Shown piece after piece: positions 15,739-23,183 of a stretch of DNA of 23,642 nucleotides (the first letter of the stretch is position 1; the number at the start of each line of letters is the position of its first letter). The translations under genes were made by a program, and so were the position numbers. The stretch is from a bacterium (GTDB lineage: Bacteria > Acidobacteriota > Blastocatellia > Pyrinomonadales > Pyrinomonadaceae). Below the pieces are notes generated by a model. That model searched no databases. It was given only the letters and a program-made list of their open reading frames with translations, and was not told the DNA's origin. Where the stretch lies: positions 1 through 23,642 of the forward strand of contig JAQSDP010000404.1 of the NCBI GenBank assembly GCA_029945985.1. Reading direction: 5' to 3'.

Positions 15739-16449
15739 ATGGACGTAGCTCGGTTAGCTAAGACTTCTGCGATCGTGATCGCCCTCTCTACTCCGCTTGT
15801 GGTCGCGGCATTCTGGCCGCTTTACCTTTCACGTCCTTTCTCGACGTCCGATCGCTACTCGCACCTTCACGCTCTTGTCGGTTCGGTGTGGATCATCATC
15901 CTGATCCTGCAGCCTATCGCGATCCATAATCACTGGTATCGGGCCCACCAGCAGATGGGGAAACTGTCCTACTTCTTAGCACCGCTTTTCGTCATCGCGG
16001 GGCTTCTGCTCTCGCACCATCGTCTGATCGGGATGACAGACGAGAGGTTTGAGACAGAGGGTTTCGCCCATTACTTGCCCGTGTACGCCTCGCTGGTGTT
16101 CGCCGTCGCCTACATTCTCGGCTTTTTGTATCGACAGTATGCGGATGCTCACGGCAGGTTCATGCTGCTGACCGCGGTCCCGCTTATTGATCCCGTGATC
16201 GGCCGCCTTCTCTTCTTTTATCTACCCGAGCTGCCTTCGCCATGGCTTTACCAAATAATTACGTTCAGCCTGGCGACCGCCGTAGCGGGCCTTCTGGTCT
16301 TTTCATATCGTGGTTCCGGTCCGCCGAAACGAGCGTTGATCGGTTATTTTGTATTCCTTGTGACGCTTGAGGTAGGGTGGTTCACCGTTTCGCTCACTTC
16401 GCAGTGGAAGCAGATCATGCACTTTTATCGGAGCCTTCCGCTAACGTAA
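15739..16449 (+). CDS. multi-pass membrane protein, histidine-rich
   Basis: A 236-residue integral membrane protein with six or seven hydrophobic segments (roughly 10-30, 45-63, 76-92, 112-131, 141-161, 168-189 and 197-217). Histidines lie near helix ends: His42, His44, His63, His65, His70, His93-94, His111 and His138, including WYRAHQQMGKLSYFL and ADAHGRF. The HR-x-x-G-x-x-Y type pattern recalls DUF2306-like membrane proteins, and haem or metal binding is conceivable but not shown. It is the last of the plus-strand group after argG and ends at a hairpin facing the convergent DUF1501 gene. Confidence 0.76.
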   Translation: MDVARLAKTSAIVIALSTPLVVAAFWPLYLSRPFSTSDRYSHLHALVGSVWIIILILQPIAIHNHWYRAHQQMGKLSYFLAPLFVIAGLLLSHHRLIGMTDERFETEGFAHYLPVYASLVFAVAYILGFLYRQYADAHGRFMLLTAVPLIDPVIGRLLFFYLPELPSPWLYQIITFSLATAVAGLLVFSYRGSGPPKRALIGYFVFLVTLEVGWFTVSLTSQWKQIMHFYRSLPLT

Positions 16450-16475
16450 AACGGGTGGACCGATAGGACCACCCG
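16448..16475 (-). terminator. hairpin between convergent genes, probable terminator of DUF1501 gene
   Basis: CGGGTGG/CCACCCG (16452-16458/16469-16475), loop ten, gives a 7-bp perfect stem. On the minus strand it is followed by TTTT. On the plus strand no T run follows. It lies 27 bases past the DUF1501 stop and directly after the plus-strand membrane-protein stop. Confidence 0.45.
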
Positions 16476-16502
16476 AACTCTCCTGCTCGATCCGCCCGAC
16501 TT

Positions 16503-17771
16503 CTATCCCAAAACGCCTCGAAACCTTGAGGACTGTGTCTGATACTTGGGAAACAGCGAGGCGGTATCCTTAGTGCCGAGATGCTTGGTGGCGATCTCTG
16601 CGAAGACATCGCGAAAGTCGGTTGTTACTGCGAGGTCGCGGCCTTCGTTGAGCTGGTCAGCTTTCAGGCCTTTCCAATCTCCGTAGACCTTTCCGCCCTT
16701 TACGGCATTACCAAGCACAAGCATCGCGTTGCCGTGGCCGTGGTCGGTTCCGCGGCTGCCATTTTCTCGAGCAGTTCTGCCGAACTCACTCATCGTTAGA
16801 ACGACGACGTCGTCCATCCGCCGGCCGAGATCGGTCGCAAACGCCCCGATGGAAGATGAGAAATCTCGAAGGAGATTCGCGAGCTGACCTCGCCCTGGCT
16901 GGTTCCCGAGGGACTGATTTACGTGCGTGTCCCATCCGCCCATTTCAGCGAAAGCAACTTCCAGCCCCACGCCCGCTTTAATTAATTGCGCGATCTGCTG
17001 CATTGAGCGTCCAAGCTGAGATGCCGGGTAAACCGCTCCGTTCTCGGCCTTATACTGCGCAGGATTTGCTGACTTCAGAAAGTTCACCGCTTCGAACGTT
17101 TCCTTGCCGGTCTCACCGAGATTGTCTTTCGCGTTTTGCTCGTAAATGCCCTCGAATCCACCTTTCAGATCGGCAGTATAGAGCCCGGCCTTGATCGTGA
17201 AATCCGAAAGATTCGTCATCGCCACCGACGGAGCCTTGCCGTACAGCGAACGCGGCATCGACTGGGTCATCGCAACTGCACGAAAGGGCGAATCACTCGT
17301 CGAGGCCGCCGTCTGAACGGCTCTATTCAACCAACCGTCACGGGTGCCCTTGTAACCGGGCGTGCCGGATTCCATATAATCCTGAGCGTCGAAATGCGAT
17401 CGGGTATTGTCAGGTGACCCCGACGAATGGATGATCCCAAGCTGCTTCGATTTCCAGAATGGTTCCAGCGATTTCATTGCCGGGTGCAGTCCGAAGAATC
17501 CATCGAGGTCGATCGCACCTTCGGTTTCGTTCGGCCGCCGGATCGCGATAGTGCGGCGAAGGTTATAATACTCGGGCTCGCCGTGTGGGACGATCATATT
17601 GAGCCCGTCTACCGCACCACGCTGAAAGATCGTGACGAGCACTTTCTTCTTTCCGTAACCGTTCTGCGTCTGAGCCGCCGCAAACTGGTGCAGAAATTCC
17701 GGAGCCGCGGCCATAAAGCCAAAGCTGGCCACAGCGATCCCACTATTCTTCAAAAATACTCGCCTATCCAT
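16503..17771 (-). CDS. Tat-exported DUF1501 family protein
   Basis: A 422-residue protein with a twin-arginine signal (MDRRVFLKNS, then a hydrophobic stretch to about residue 24) so likely exported folded. The mature part has VTIFQRGAVDGLNMIVPHGE, SHFDAQDYMESGTPG, GGWDTHVNQ and the diagnostic LTMSEFGRTARENGSRGTDHG, blocks of the DUF1501 (sulfatase/alkaline phosphatase-like) family. Activity is unknown. In many genomes a DUF1800 gene lies directly beside it as a partner; none is in this window. A small inverted repeat GTCGG/CCGAC (17789-17793/17804-17808) lies upstream. It is divergent from the 2OG-Fe(II) oxygenase and has a hairpin just downstream. Confidence 0.92.
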   Translation of the reverse strand: MDRRVFLKNSGIAVASFGFMAAAPEFLHQFAAAQTQNGYGKKKVLVTIFQRGAVDGLNMIVPHGEPEYYNLRRTIAIRRPNETEGAIDLDGFFGLHPAMKSLEPFWKSKQLGIIHSSGSPDNTRSHFDAQDYMESGTPGYKGTRDGWLNRAVQTAASTSDSPFRAVAMTQSMPRSLYGKAPSVAMTNLSDFTIKAGLYTADLKGGFEGIYEQNAKDNLGETGKETFEAVNFLKSANPAQYKAENGAVYPASQLGRSMQQIAQLIKAGVGLEVAFAEMGGWDTHVNQSLGNQPGRGQLANLLRDFSSSIGAFATDLGRRMDDVVVLTMSEFGRTARENGSRGTDHGHGNAMLVLGNAVKGGKVYGDWKGLKADQLNEGRDLAVTTDFRDVFAEIATKHLGTKDTASLFPKYQTQSSRFRGVLG

Positions 17772-17899
17772 AATTCCTGGAACCTCGGGTCGGCTTAAGA
17801 TAACCGACGATCACGCCAAAAAGTTAGACGCCTCTGAGAGTGAAAAGGTCAGATTTCTTTTCTTGCTTTGATTTATCGGTGCATCAATCAGAAAATCAA

Positions 17900-18721
17900 A
17901 TGCGGATGAAGCAACAGTACGTTCAGATGATCCTCGAACGGCTCGAGCGCGACTCGGCGGCGATCAAGGCCGACTTTGGAACGCCGAAAGGCGTCGCAAC
18001 GAAGTTCGCCGCGATCGACGATCTGCTGCCGACGGGCGAGGCCGAAAAGCTTGCCGCCTCCTTTCCCGCCGGCGGAAGAATGCGTTTCCTGGATAGCTTT
18101 CGCGAGAAGAAATACACATCAAAAGCCCTCGACACATTCGACCCGATCATCGCCGACATCACATTCGCATTTCAAGACAAACAGGTCATTCAGAAGGTGG
18201 CGGAGTTGACCGGCATTCAGGATGCCGTCGGCGACCCGCACCTCTTCGCCGGCGGTATAAGCGCCATGGAACGCGGGCATTTTTTGAACCCACACATAGA
18301 CAACTCTCACGACGGTGCGCGGAAGAACTATCGTGTTCTCAATCTGCTTTATTACATTACGCCTGATTGTAAGCCTGAGAATGGCGGGAACCTTGAACTC
18401 TGGGATGAGAAAGTGCGCACACGAGTGGATATCCCAAGTCTCTTCAACCGACTTGTCCTAATGGCGACGAACGACAAGTCATTCCACTCCGTCAACGAGG
18501 TGCGATCAGACACACCTCGCCGGTGTATCTCCAACTACTATTTCTCTCCGCACTCACCAAACGGCTACGAGACTTTCCACGTTACGTATTTTATGGCGCG
18601 GCCCGAGCAGAAGCTTCGCCGCTTCGTCACTAGGGTGGACAGCGACATTCGCACCTTCGTCCGGAGGTTTAAGAAGGAAGGACTCGCTCGGAAAGACGTT
18701 TACGAAGGCCTTGATGAATAG
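17900..18721 (+). CDS. 2-oxoglutarate/Fe(II)-dependent oxygenase
   Basis: A double-stranded beta-helix oxygenase of the prolyl-4-hydroxylase/2OG-Fe(II) superfamily, about 273 residues from ATG 17900 (another ATG at 17906). The frame reaches GTG 17840, but the extra 20 residues look unrelated. In that longer numbering, iron ligands are His152-x-Asp154 (PHIDNSHDG) and His216 (SFHSVNEV), with Arg228 as the 2-oxoglutarate contact (TPRRCISNYYFS). The segment NLLYYITPDCKPENGGNLELWD is typical of the P4Hc core. It has no signal peptide, so is probably cytoplasmic. Substrate is unknown. It is divergent from the DUF1501 gene. The Arg/Lys-rich C-terminus (VRRFKKEG) is unusual for the core domain. Confidence 0.82.
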   Translation: MRMKQQYVQMILERLERDSAAIKADFGTPKGVATKFAAIDDLLPTGEAEKLAASFPAGGRMRFLDSFREKKYTSKALDTFDPIIADITFAFQDKQVIQKVAELTGIQDAVGDPHLFAGGISAMERGHFLNPHIDNSHDGARKNYRVLNLLYYITPDCKPENGGNLELWDEKVRTRVDIPSLFNRLVLMATNDKSFHSVNEVRSDTPRRCISNYYFSPHSPNGYETFHVTYFMARPEQKLRRFVTRVDSDIRTFVRRFKKEGLARKDVYEGLDE

Positions 18722-18724
18722 CGT

Positions 18725-18979
18725 CTAGTTAAAGGCTCGCGCCCTACCCGATAAAGCTCGAAGTGACGCCTGTCCCAGCCGCGAAAAATTGATCGATTCG
18801 CCAAGTATCGTCGTCGCCTCCTGCGGCGTATGGAAGCCCATTGAATTCTCGGCCTCCACGAAGTCCAGATAGAACTGAGCTTTCCTCTGATTTTCACGAG
18901 CGGCGGTAAGGTCTGCGTCGGTTGCTCCGTTCGTCCGGGCTGCCGAGATGTCGTTGATCAAATCGACGAGCGCGTCCAT
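18725..18979 (-). pseudogene. orphan C-terminal fragment resembling cytochrome c552 nitrite reductase (NrfA-like)
   Basis: An 84-residue piece: ISAARTNGATDADL, then QRKAQFYLDFVEAENSMGFH with TPQEATTILGESINFSR. It resembles the extreme C-terminal helices of ammonia-forming cytochrome c nitrite reductases, where an R-x-AQ-W/F-x-x-DF-x-x-A segment precedes H-x-P-x-E-x-x-RILG. The frame continues upstream (…SYDLRGVA) only to a stop at 19028-19030. No CXXCH or CXXCK haem motif is seen in any frame between 18722 and 19174, so the catalytic part is missing. It is therefore probably a decayed or truncated gene. A short independent helical protein is the alternative. The rest of the gap (18980-19174) holds only the leader of the radical SAM gene. 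Confidence 0.52.
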
Positions 18980-19174
18980 CGCAACCCCTCGAAGGTCGTA
19001 AGAGCCCGACGCCGAGGACGATGAACTTTAACAGATAAACTGACATGGCCGCGAAAACGCCTGGGGGTTGCATCATATAACAGAAGTCCTTTCACTTCAA
19101 GGTTTAGCGGGAAACCCCGGCAAGTGGAAATTTGAAATTTGCTTTGAACTGCAGTATGCGATAATGTTGCATCT

Positions 19175-20185
19175 GTGCGACACGTCCTGAATCCTCCCAA
19201 TCCATACGACCGCTACTCCGCTGAATACGTAGGCGAACCGCCGCCGACGAAGCTCGAGATCTTCGAGGAAACCGCGACCAAGAAAGTGATCACGAAAGCC
19301 TTCGCGTCCGATTGGGAAGGCGGTTGGCGATACACCGTGAACTGTTACCGCGGATGCGTTCATGGCTGCACTTATTGTTTTGCACGGCAGTATCACGAGT
19401 TTCTGGGCTACGGGGCGGGAACCGATTTCGAGACCAAGATCGTCGTCAAGCCAAACACTCCCCGGCTGCTTCGGGAAGAACTAAAAAAGACCCGCGACAA
19501 AATGCCGCACATCGATTTTTCGTTCGCGACCGATCCGTATCTGCCGCTTGAGGCTGAGTATCAATTGACGCGGCAATGCCTTGAGGTTTGTGCCGAGTTT
19601 CGAGTGCCCGTTGGGGTGATAACCAAATCACCGCTCGTCACGCGCGATATCGATGTGCTTCTGAAGCTTGCAAAGGTGTCGGTCTTTTTCTCGCTTCCGT
19701 TCCTCACGAAAGAATCCTCAAATCCGTTTGAGCCATACACGCCAGTTCCGGAGGCGCGTTTTCGCGCAATGAAGACGCTCTCCGACGCAGGCATACAAAC
19801 CGGCATCGGCATCGCTCCGGTCATTCCCGGCTACAACGAATCCGACATTCCCGGCCTGCTCGAGCGGGCAAAGGAATCAGGTGCCACACGGGCATTTATG
19901 TCGATGCTGCATCTCGACACCGATTCGATCGAGAATTATTTTGTCGAAAAAATGTACGAACGCATCCCAACCAAGGCAGCGAAGATCATAAACACGATGA
20001 AGCGCGAACGCGGCGGAACGCTGCGCCATCGGACCTACAAAGAACGCTCGACCGGCAAGACCGAGCAGTGTGAAGTGACCACCAAGCTATTCGATTTCCA
20101 CGCCAAACGACTTGGTTTCAGGCAGCACGAGAAACCCGCGGAGCCAGAGCCGGCGGCACTCCCGGTCCAGCAGAGTCTGTTTTAG
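19175..20185 (+). CDS. PA0069/Rv2578c-type radical SAM protein
   Basis: A 336-residue radical SAM enzyme. The 4Fe-4S motif is Cys61-x3-Cys65-x2-Cys68 (CVHGCTYCFARQYHEF), preceded by the block VNCYRGCVHGC typical of the PA0069/Rv2578c subfamily, which is related to the spore photoproduct lyase family. FATDPYLPLEAEYQLTRQCLE, then VITKSPLVTRDID, GIQTGIGIAPVIPGYNES (SAM-binding) and the C-terminal region complete the pattern. Reaction and substrate are not established; links to DNA or RNA repair have been suggested for relatives. The GTG start at 19175 has no Shine-Dalgarno, and a GATAAT (19160-19165) lies so close that the transcript may be nearly leaderless. REP-like copy D follows its stop. 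Confidence 0.87.
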   Translation: MRHVLNPPNPYDRYSAEYVGEPPPTKLEIFEETATKKVITKAFASDWEGGWRYTVNCYRGCVHGCTYCFARQYHEFLGYGAGTDFETKIVVKPNTPRLLREELKKTRDKMPHIDFSFATDPYLPLEAEYQLTRQCLEVCAEFRVPVGVITKSPLVTRDIDVLLKLAKVSVFFSLPFLTKESSNPFEPYTPVPEARFRAMKTLSDAGIQTGIGIAPVIPGYNESDIPGLLERAKESGATRAFMSMLHLDTDSIENYFVEKMYERIPTKAAKIINTMKRERGGTLRHRTYKERSTGKTEQCEVTTKLFDFHAKRLGFRQHEKPAEPEPAALPVQQSLF

Positions 20186-20188
20186 CCC

Positions 20189-20285
20189 AAGGCGGAAACC
20201 CAAGCGTAGCGAGGGTGCCCCCGTTTAACACTATATGATGCTCCTGATCTAAGGCACACTCCCTACCGGTCGTGTTTCCGCCTTT
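20189..20285. repeat. REP-like doublet, copy D (between radical SAM and TPR genes)
   Basis: Left arm 20189-20222 (AAGGCGGAAACCCAAGC, TAGCGAGGGTGCC) and right arm 20251-20285 (GGCACACTCCCTACC, CGTGTTTCCGCC) are imperfect inverted repeats with a 28-base centre. The left arm begins three bases after the radical SAM stop and the right arm ends 19 bases before the TPR gene. The left arm carries GTAGCGAG-type and the right GTAGGGAG-type sequence, the same asymmetry as in copies A and B. Confidence 0.78.
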
Positions 20286-20304
20286 GGTTCGATAATCTAT
20301 TCGT

Positions 20305-20622
20305 ATGCAGAATCGAATTGAAGTGTTCGAACAGATGATAGCCGCGGACCCCGATAACACGATGGTGATGTTCGGGCTGGCGAAGGAATACGAGAAAGAG
20401 AAACGGTACGAAGACGTGATCCGCGTGCTCGAAGACTACCTGGCGAAAGCCGACGACGAAGGCAACGCCTACGGAACTCTAGCGGCCGCTTACGAACGAA
20501 ACGGCAATCGCGAAAAAGCCATCGAAACCTACAAAAAAGGCATCGACGTCTCGCTCGCCCACGGCCATCCGTCCATGGCGAATGAATACAAGATGACGCT
20601 TGATCTGGATTTCGCAGACTAG
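20305..20622 (+). CDS. small TPR-repeat protein
   Basis: A 105-residue helical protein with about two tetratricopeptide repeats. The first is ADPDNTMVMFGLAKEYEKEKRYEDVIRVLEDYL (about 14-47). The second is GNAYGTLAAAYERNGNREKAIETYKKGI (about 52-81). Both have the A/G-x-x-Y/L-x-x-x-x-Y/A pattern of helix A and the AI-x-x-Y/VL-x-x-Y/L of helix B. Such proteins bind partner peptides. No signal peptide or membrane segment. The partner is unknown. Its TAG shares four bases (CTAG) with the stop of the convergent cyclophilin gene, with no terminator between. Confidence 0.82.
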   Translation: MQNRIEVFEQMIAADPDNTMVMFGLAKEYEKEKRYEDVIRVLEDYLAKADDEGNAYGTLAAAYERNGNREKAIETYKKGIDVSLAHGHPSMANEYKMTLDLDFAD

Positions 20623-21284
20623 GTTTTGGGAGCACACGCAAAAAGCGATGCTTTTTTGATCCTCACCGGCTTTTCAGGCTTCTCCTCACTCACCGGAGCC
20701 TTGTTGATCGTGTCGACGACTTCCATTCCTTTCGTTACCTTTCCAAAAGCGGCGAACTTGTTGTTCAGATATGCGGCCTCGGCGACGAGGATGAAGAAAT
20801 TTGTGGTGGCGGTGTTCGGTTCGTCGGCACGGGCCATTGAGAGGATGCCGCGTTCGTGGAGGATCTTGTTGGGTTCGTCGGGGATCGTGCGGCGAGCACG
20901 GTTGCCCATTGCCCGAGTCACTTTCTTATCCTCACGCGACCAAATATTCCCGCCCTGGATCACGAAGTTCGGCACAACGCGGTCGAATGATGTCGTGTCA
21001 AAGAGCCCGGTTGTGACCAGGTTCAAAAAGTTTCGAACCGACTCGGGTGTGTGTTCCGGGTACATTTCCATCTGGATCACGCCGGCCTCGGTGTCGAAAG
21101 ATACGCACTGCGCCGCCATCGTTTTTATATCAGCTTTGTCAAAGGGTTCGGGAGCCTGATCTGGCGGCGGCACGGGACGCGAGTTCGCCTTTGGGGTCTC
21201 CTTTACCTCGGGTGTCGGTTCCTGGGCGGGCACATTGAAGGCGAGCAAACCCACGCAGAAGAATAGTATCCAACGAAGTGCCAT
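20619..21284 (-). CDS. exported cyclophilin-type peptidyl-prolyl isomerase
   Basis: A 221-residue protein from ATG 21284, chosen because it begins a clean signal peptide (ALRWILFFCVGLLAFNVPAQ). The frame to 21386 would bury this and overlap the divergent gene. After a proline-rich linker (residues about 22-48), the cyclophilin domain has SVRNFLNLV, FDRVVPNFVIQGG (100-112, Arg102 equal to the catalytic Arg) and ILSMARADEPNTATTNFFI (147-165, with the A-x-x-P/N-x-x-S/T-FFI pattern). It isomerises prolyl bonds during folding, presumably in the periplasm. It is divergent from the M1 peptidase with a 58-base gap, and convergent with the TPR gene with a 4-base overlap. Confidence 0.92.
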   Translation of the reverse strand: MALRWILFFCVGLLAFNVPAQEPTPEVKETPKANSRPVPPPDQAPEPFDKADIKTMAAQCVSFDTEAGVIQMEMYPEHTPESVRNFLNLVTTGLFDTTSFDRVVPNFVIQGGNIWSREDKKVTRAMGNRARRTIPDEPNKILHERGILSMARADEPNTATTNFFILVAEAAYLNNKFAAFGKVTKGMEVVDTINKAPVSEEKPEKPVRIKKASLFACAPKT

Positions 21285-21342
21285 ATCGACAATTTTCCGC
21301 GAATCTACAATCGGTGTAAAGTGTTGCTGCAAAGCCAAATAT

Positions 21343-23028
21343 ATGTTCAAGCCAACTTTCATCTTCAAAATTGCCCTGTTTGTCATCCTTGCGTCAACAT
21401 TGGCCTATGGCCAGCGGGCCCATCCCTCGAAACCTACCGAAACCGGGGGGCCGCTGCTACCCGAGCAGGCCGCATTCGACGTTCAGACTTATGACGTGAG
21501 TATTTCGGCTGATCCGAAAACGAAATGGATCAAAGGCACTACGGTGATGACGGCAAAGGTCGTGAACTCTACGGATACGATAATCCTGCATCTCGACACC
21601 CCGTATACGATCGATCGTGTGTTTGGTCAGGGCACGGACCGTCAGGTCGGACTGAAGTACACACGCGACGGCGGGAAGATCAGGATCACATTCCCGACCC
21701 GAAAACAAAAAGGTGAAACTTTCGAGACGATCATTTCTTATTCAGGCTATCCGCGTGTCGCTCCTAATCCGCCGTGGGTCGGTGGATTTATCTGGGCGAA
21801 AACCCCGAGCGGTGCGGACTGGATCTCTATCGCGCTGCAGAACGACGGAGCGGACCTGCTGTTTCCCGTGAAAGATCACCCGTCGGACAAGCCCGAAACC
21901 GCTACGATGCGCATCACGGTTCCCGACCCGTTGGTCGCCGTCGGGCCGGGCGTGCTCGATGGGACGGTAAAGAATTCGAACGGCACATCTACATACATTT
22001 GGAAGATGACCAACCCGATCCCGAATTACTCGATCCTTTTCGACGCGGCTCCCTATCGCGTTATCAAGGATAGCGTCAAGAGCATCACGGGCGAGATGAT
22101 CCCGGTCGAGTTTTACGTACTTCCCGAGTCTTTCGAGAACGGGCCAAAGCTGATCGAGGAAACTAAGAAGTACAATGCCTTCTACGAAAAGTATCTCGGA
22201 CCATTTCCGTGGCGCTCGCAGAAGCTTGGGATCGTCGAAACGCCGCATCTCGGCATGGAGCACTCCACGCACATCGCCTACGGCAATAAATTTCGCTACA
22301 ACGAAGACGGCCTGGACTGGCTGATGCTTCATGAGTTCGGCCATGAATGGTGGGCGAACCTCGTAACCGCGCGCGACTGGAACGATTTCTGGATCCACGA
22401 AGGATTTCAGTCCTTTATGGATACCCTCTATCTTGAGCATCTTGGTAAGAAGGACGCATACTTCACCGCGATGAAAGGCCGTGCAAAGGCTACCCGGAAC
22501 ATTCAGCCCGTCGCTCCGCGGGGAGAGAAGTTTTCGTACGAGGTGTATCTCCAGGCTCCGGATTACGTCCAAAGTGACGGCGATATCTACGGCAAAGGCG
22601 CTGTGGTGCTCCACACGCTTCGATACCTGATCGGCGACGACGCGTTCTTCCGATCGCTCCGCCGAATGGCATACCCGCGCAAGGAAATGGAAACCTACAC
22701 CGACGGCCGCCAGCAACGCCTCACCGACACCGACGAATTCCTCAAGATCGCTCAAGAGGAATCGAAGATGAAGCTCGATTGGTTCTTCGAGATGTATCTC
22801 CGGCAACCGAAGCTCCCAAAACTTGTTACCGCAATAACAATCAACGGAACTGCGTCGAAAGTTGTATCGATGCAATGGGAAACACCGAACAATATGCCAT
22901 TCCCGATGCCGATCGATGTTGTCGTCGACGGTAAAACTCAACGCATCGAGATGAAGAACGGTCGCGGCTCGGTAACGGGTTCAAATCCGGTCGTTGATCC
23001 AAATGGTTGGGTATTGAAGACTCAATAG
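21343..23028 (+). CDS. exported M1-family metallopeptidase
   Basis: About 561 residues from ATG 21343. The longer frame to 21235 is rejected because this ATG begins a signal peptide (FIFKIALFVILASTLAYGQ). The gluzincin centre is HEFGHEWW (330-337, zinc ligands His330 and His334), with Glu353 (HEGF) as third ligand, exactly 18 residues after His334. The exopeptidase-type loop before it reads LGMEHST (303-309) in place of the usual GAMEN. A YGKGAVVLHTLR block carries the expected catalytic Tyr. It should remove N-terminal residues from peptides outside the cytoplasm. It lacks the long C-terminal helical domain of full-size aminopeptidase N. No Shine-Dalgarno precedes the ATG. Confidence 0.92.
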   Translation: MFKPTFIFKIALFVILASTLAYGQRAHPSKPTETGGPLLPEQAAFDVQTYDVSISADPKTKWIKGTTVMTAKVVNSTDTIILHLDTPYTIDRVFGQGTDRQVGLKYTRDGGKIRITFPTRKQKGETFETIISYSGYPRVAPNPPWVGGFIWAKTPSGADWISIALQNDGADLLFPVKDHPSDKPETATMRITVPDPLVAVGPGVLDGTVKNSNGTSTYIWKMTNPIPNYSILFDAAPYRVIKDSVKSITGEMIPVEFYVLPESFENGPKLIEETKKYNAFYEKYLGPFPWRSQKLGIVETPHLGMEHSTHIAYGNKFRYNEDGLDWLMLHEFGHEWWANLVTARDWNDFWIHEGFQSFMDTLYLEHLGKKDAYFTAMKGRAKATRNIQPVAPRGEKFSYEVYLQAPDYVQSDGDIYGKGAVVLHTLRYLIGDDAFFRSLRRMAYPRKEMETYTDGRQQRLTDTDEFLKIAQEESKMKLDWFFEMYLRQPKLPKLVTAITINGTASKVVSMQWETPNNMPFPMPIDVVVDGKTQRIEMKNGRGSVTGSNPVVDPNGWVLKTQ

Positions 23029-23133
23029 CCTAAAGATTCGATAACAGAGATGAGCATGCACTAGCCGAGCTATTCGACATCGTCATAAGACCGTCTTCAT
23101 AACGGGCGAGGGATTTCCCCGTACCGCTATCAT

Positions 23134-23173
23134 CGGGTAAAGTGTCTCTTATTTTCATCTGACACTTTACCCG
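23134..23173. promoter_or_regulatory. perfect 13-bp inverted repeat before the class V aminotransferase
   Basis: CGGGTAAAGTGTC (23134-23146) is mirrored exactly by GACACTTTACCCG (23161-23173), with a 14-base spacer. It ends ten bases before the ATG at 23184. A TATATT (23177-23182) directly precedes the ATG, but no good -35 is found. It may be an operator, a leader hairpin or a REP-type palindrome. The remainder of the gap 23029-23133 shows only a weak hairpin around GGGATTTCCC (23110-23119). Confidence 0.5.
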
Positions 23174-23183
23174 ACCTATATTT

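Noticed and set aside
21742..22941. 399-codon open frame antisense to the M1 peptidase
   Set aside because: It mirrors the codon structure of a clear peptidase gene with HExxH; the translation has no recognisable domain and is typical of a GC-biased shadow frame.
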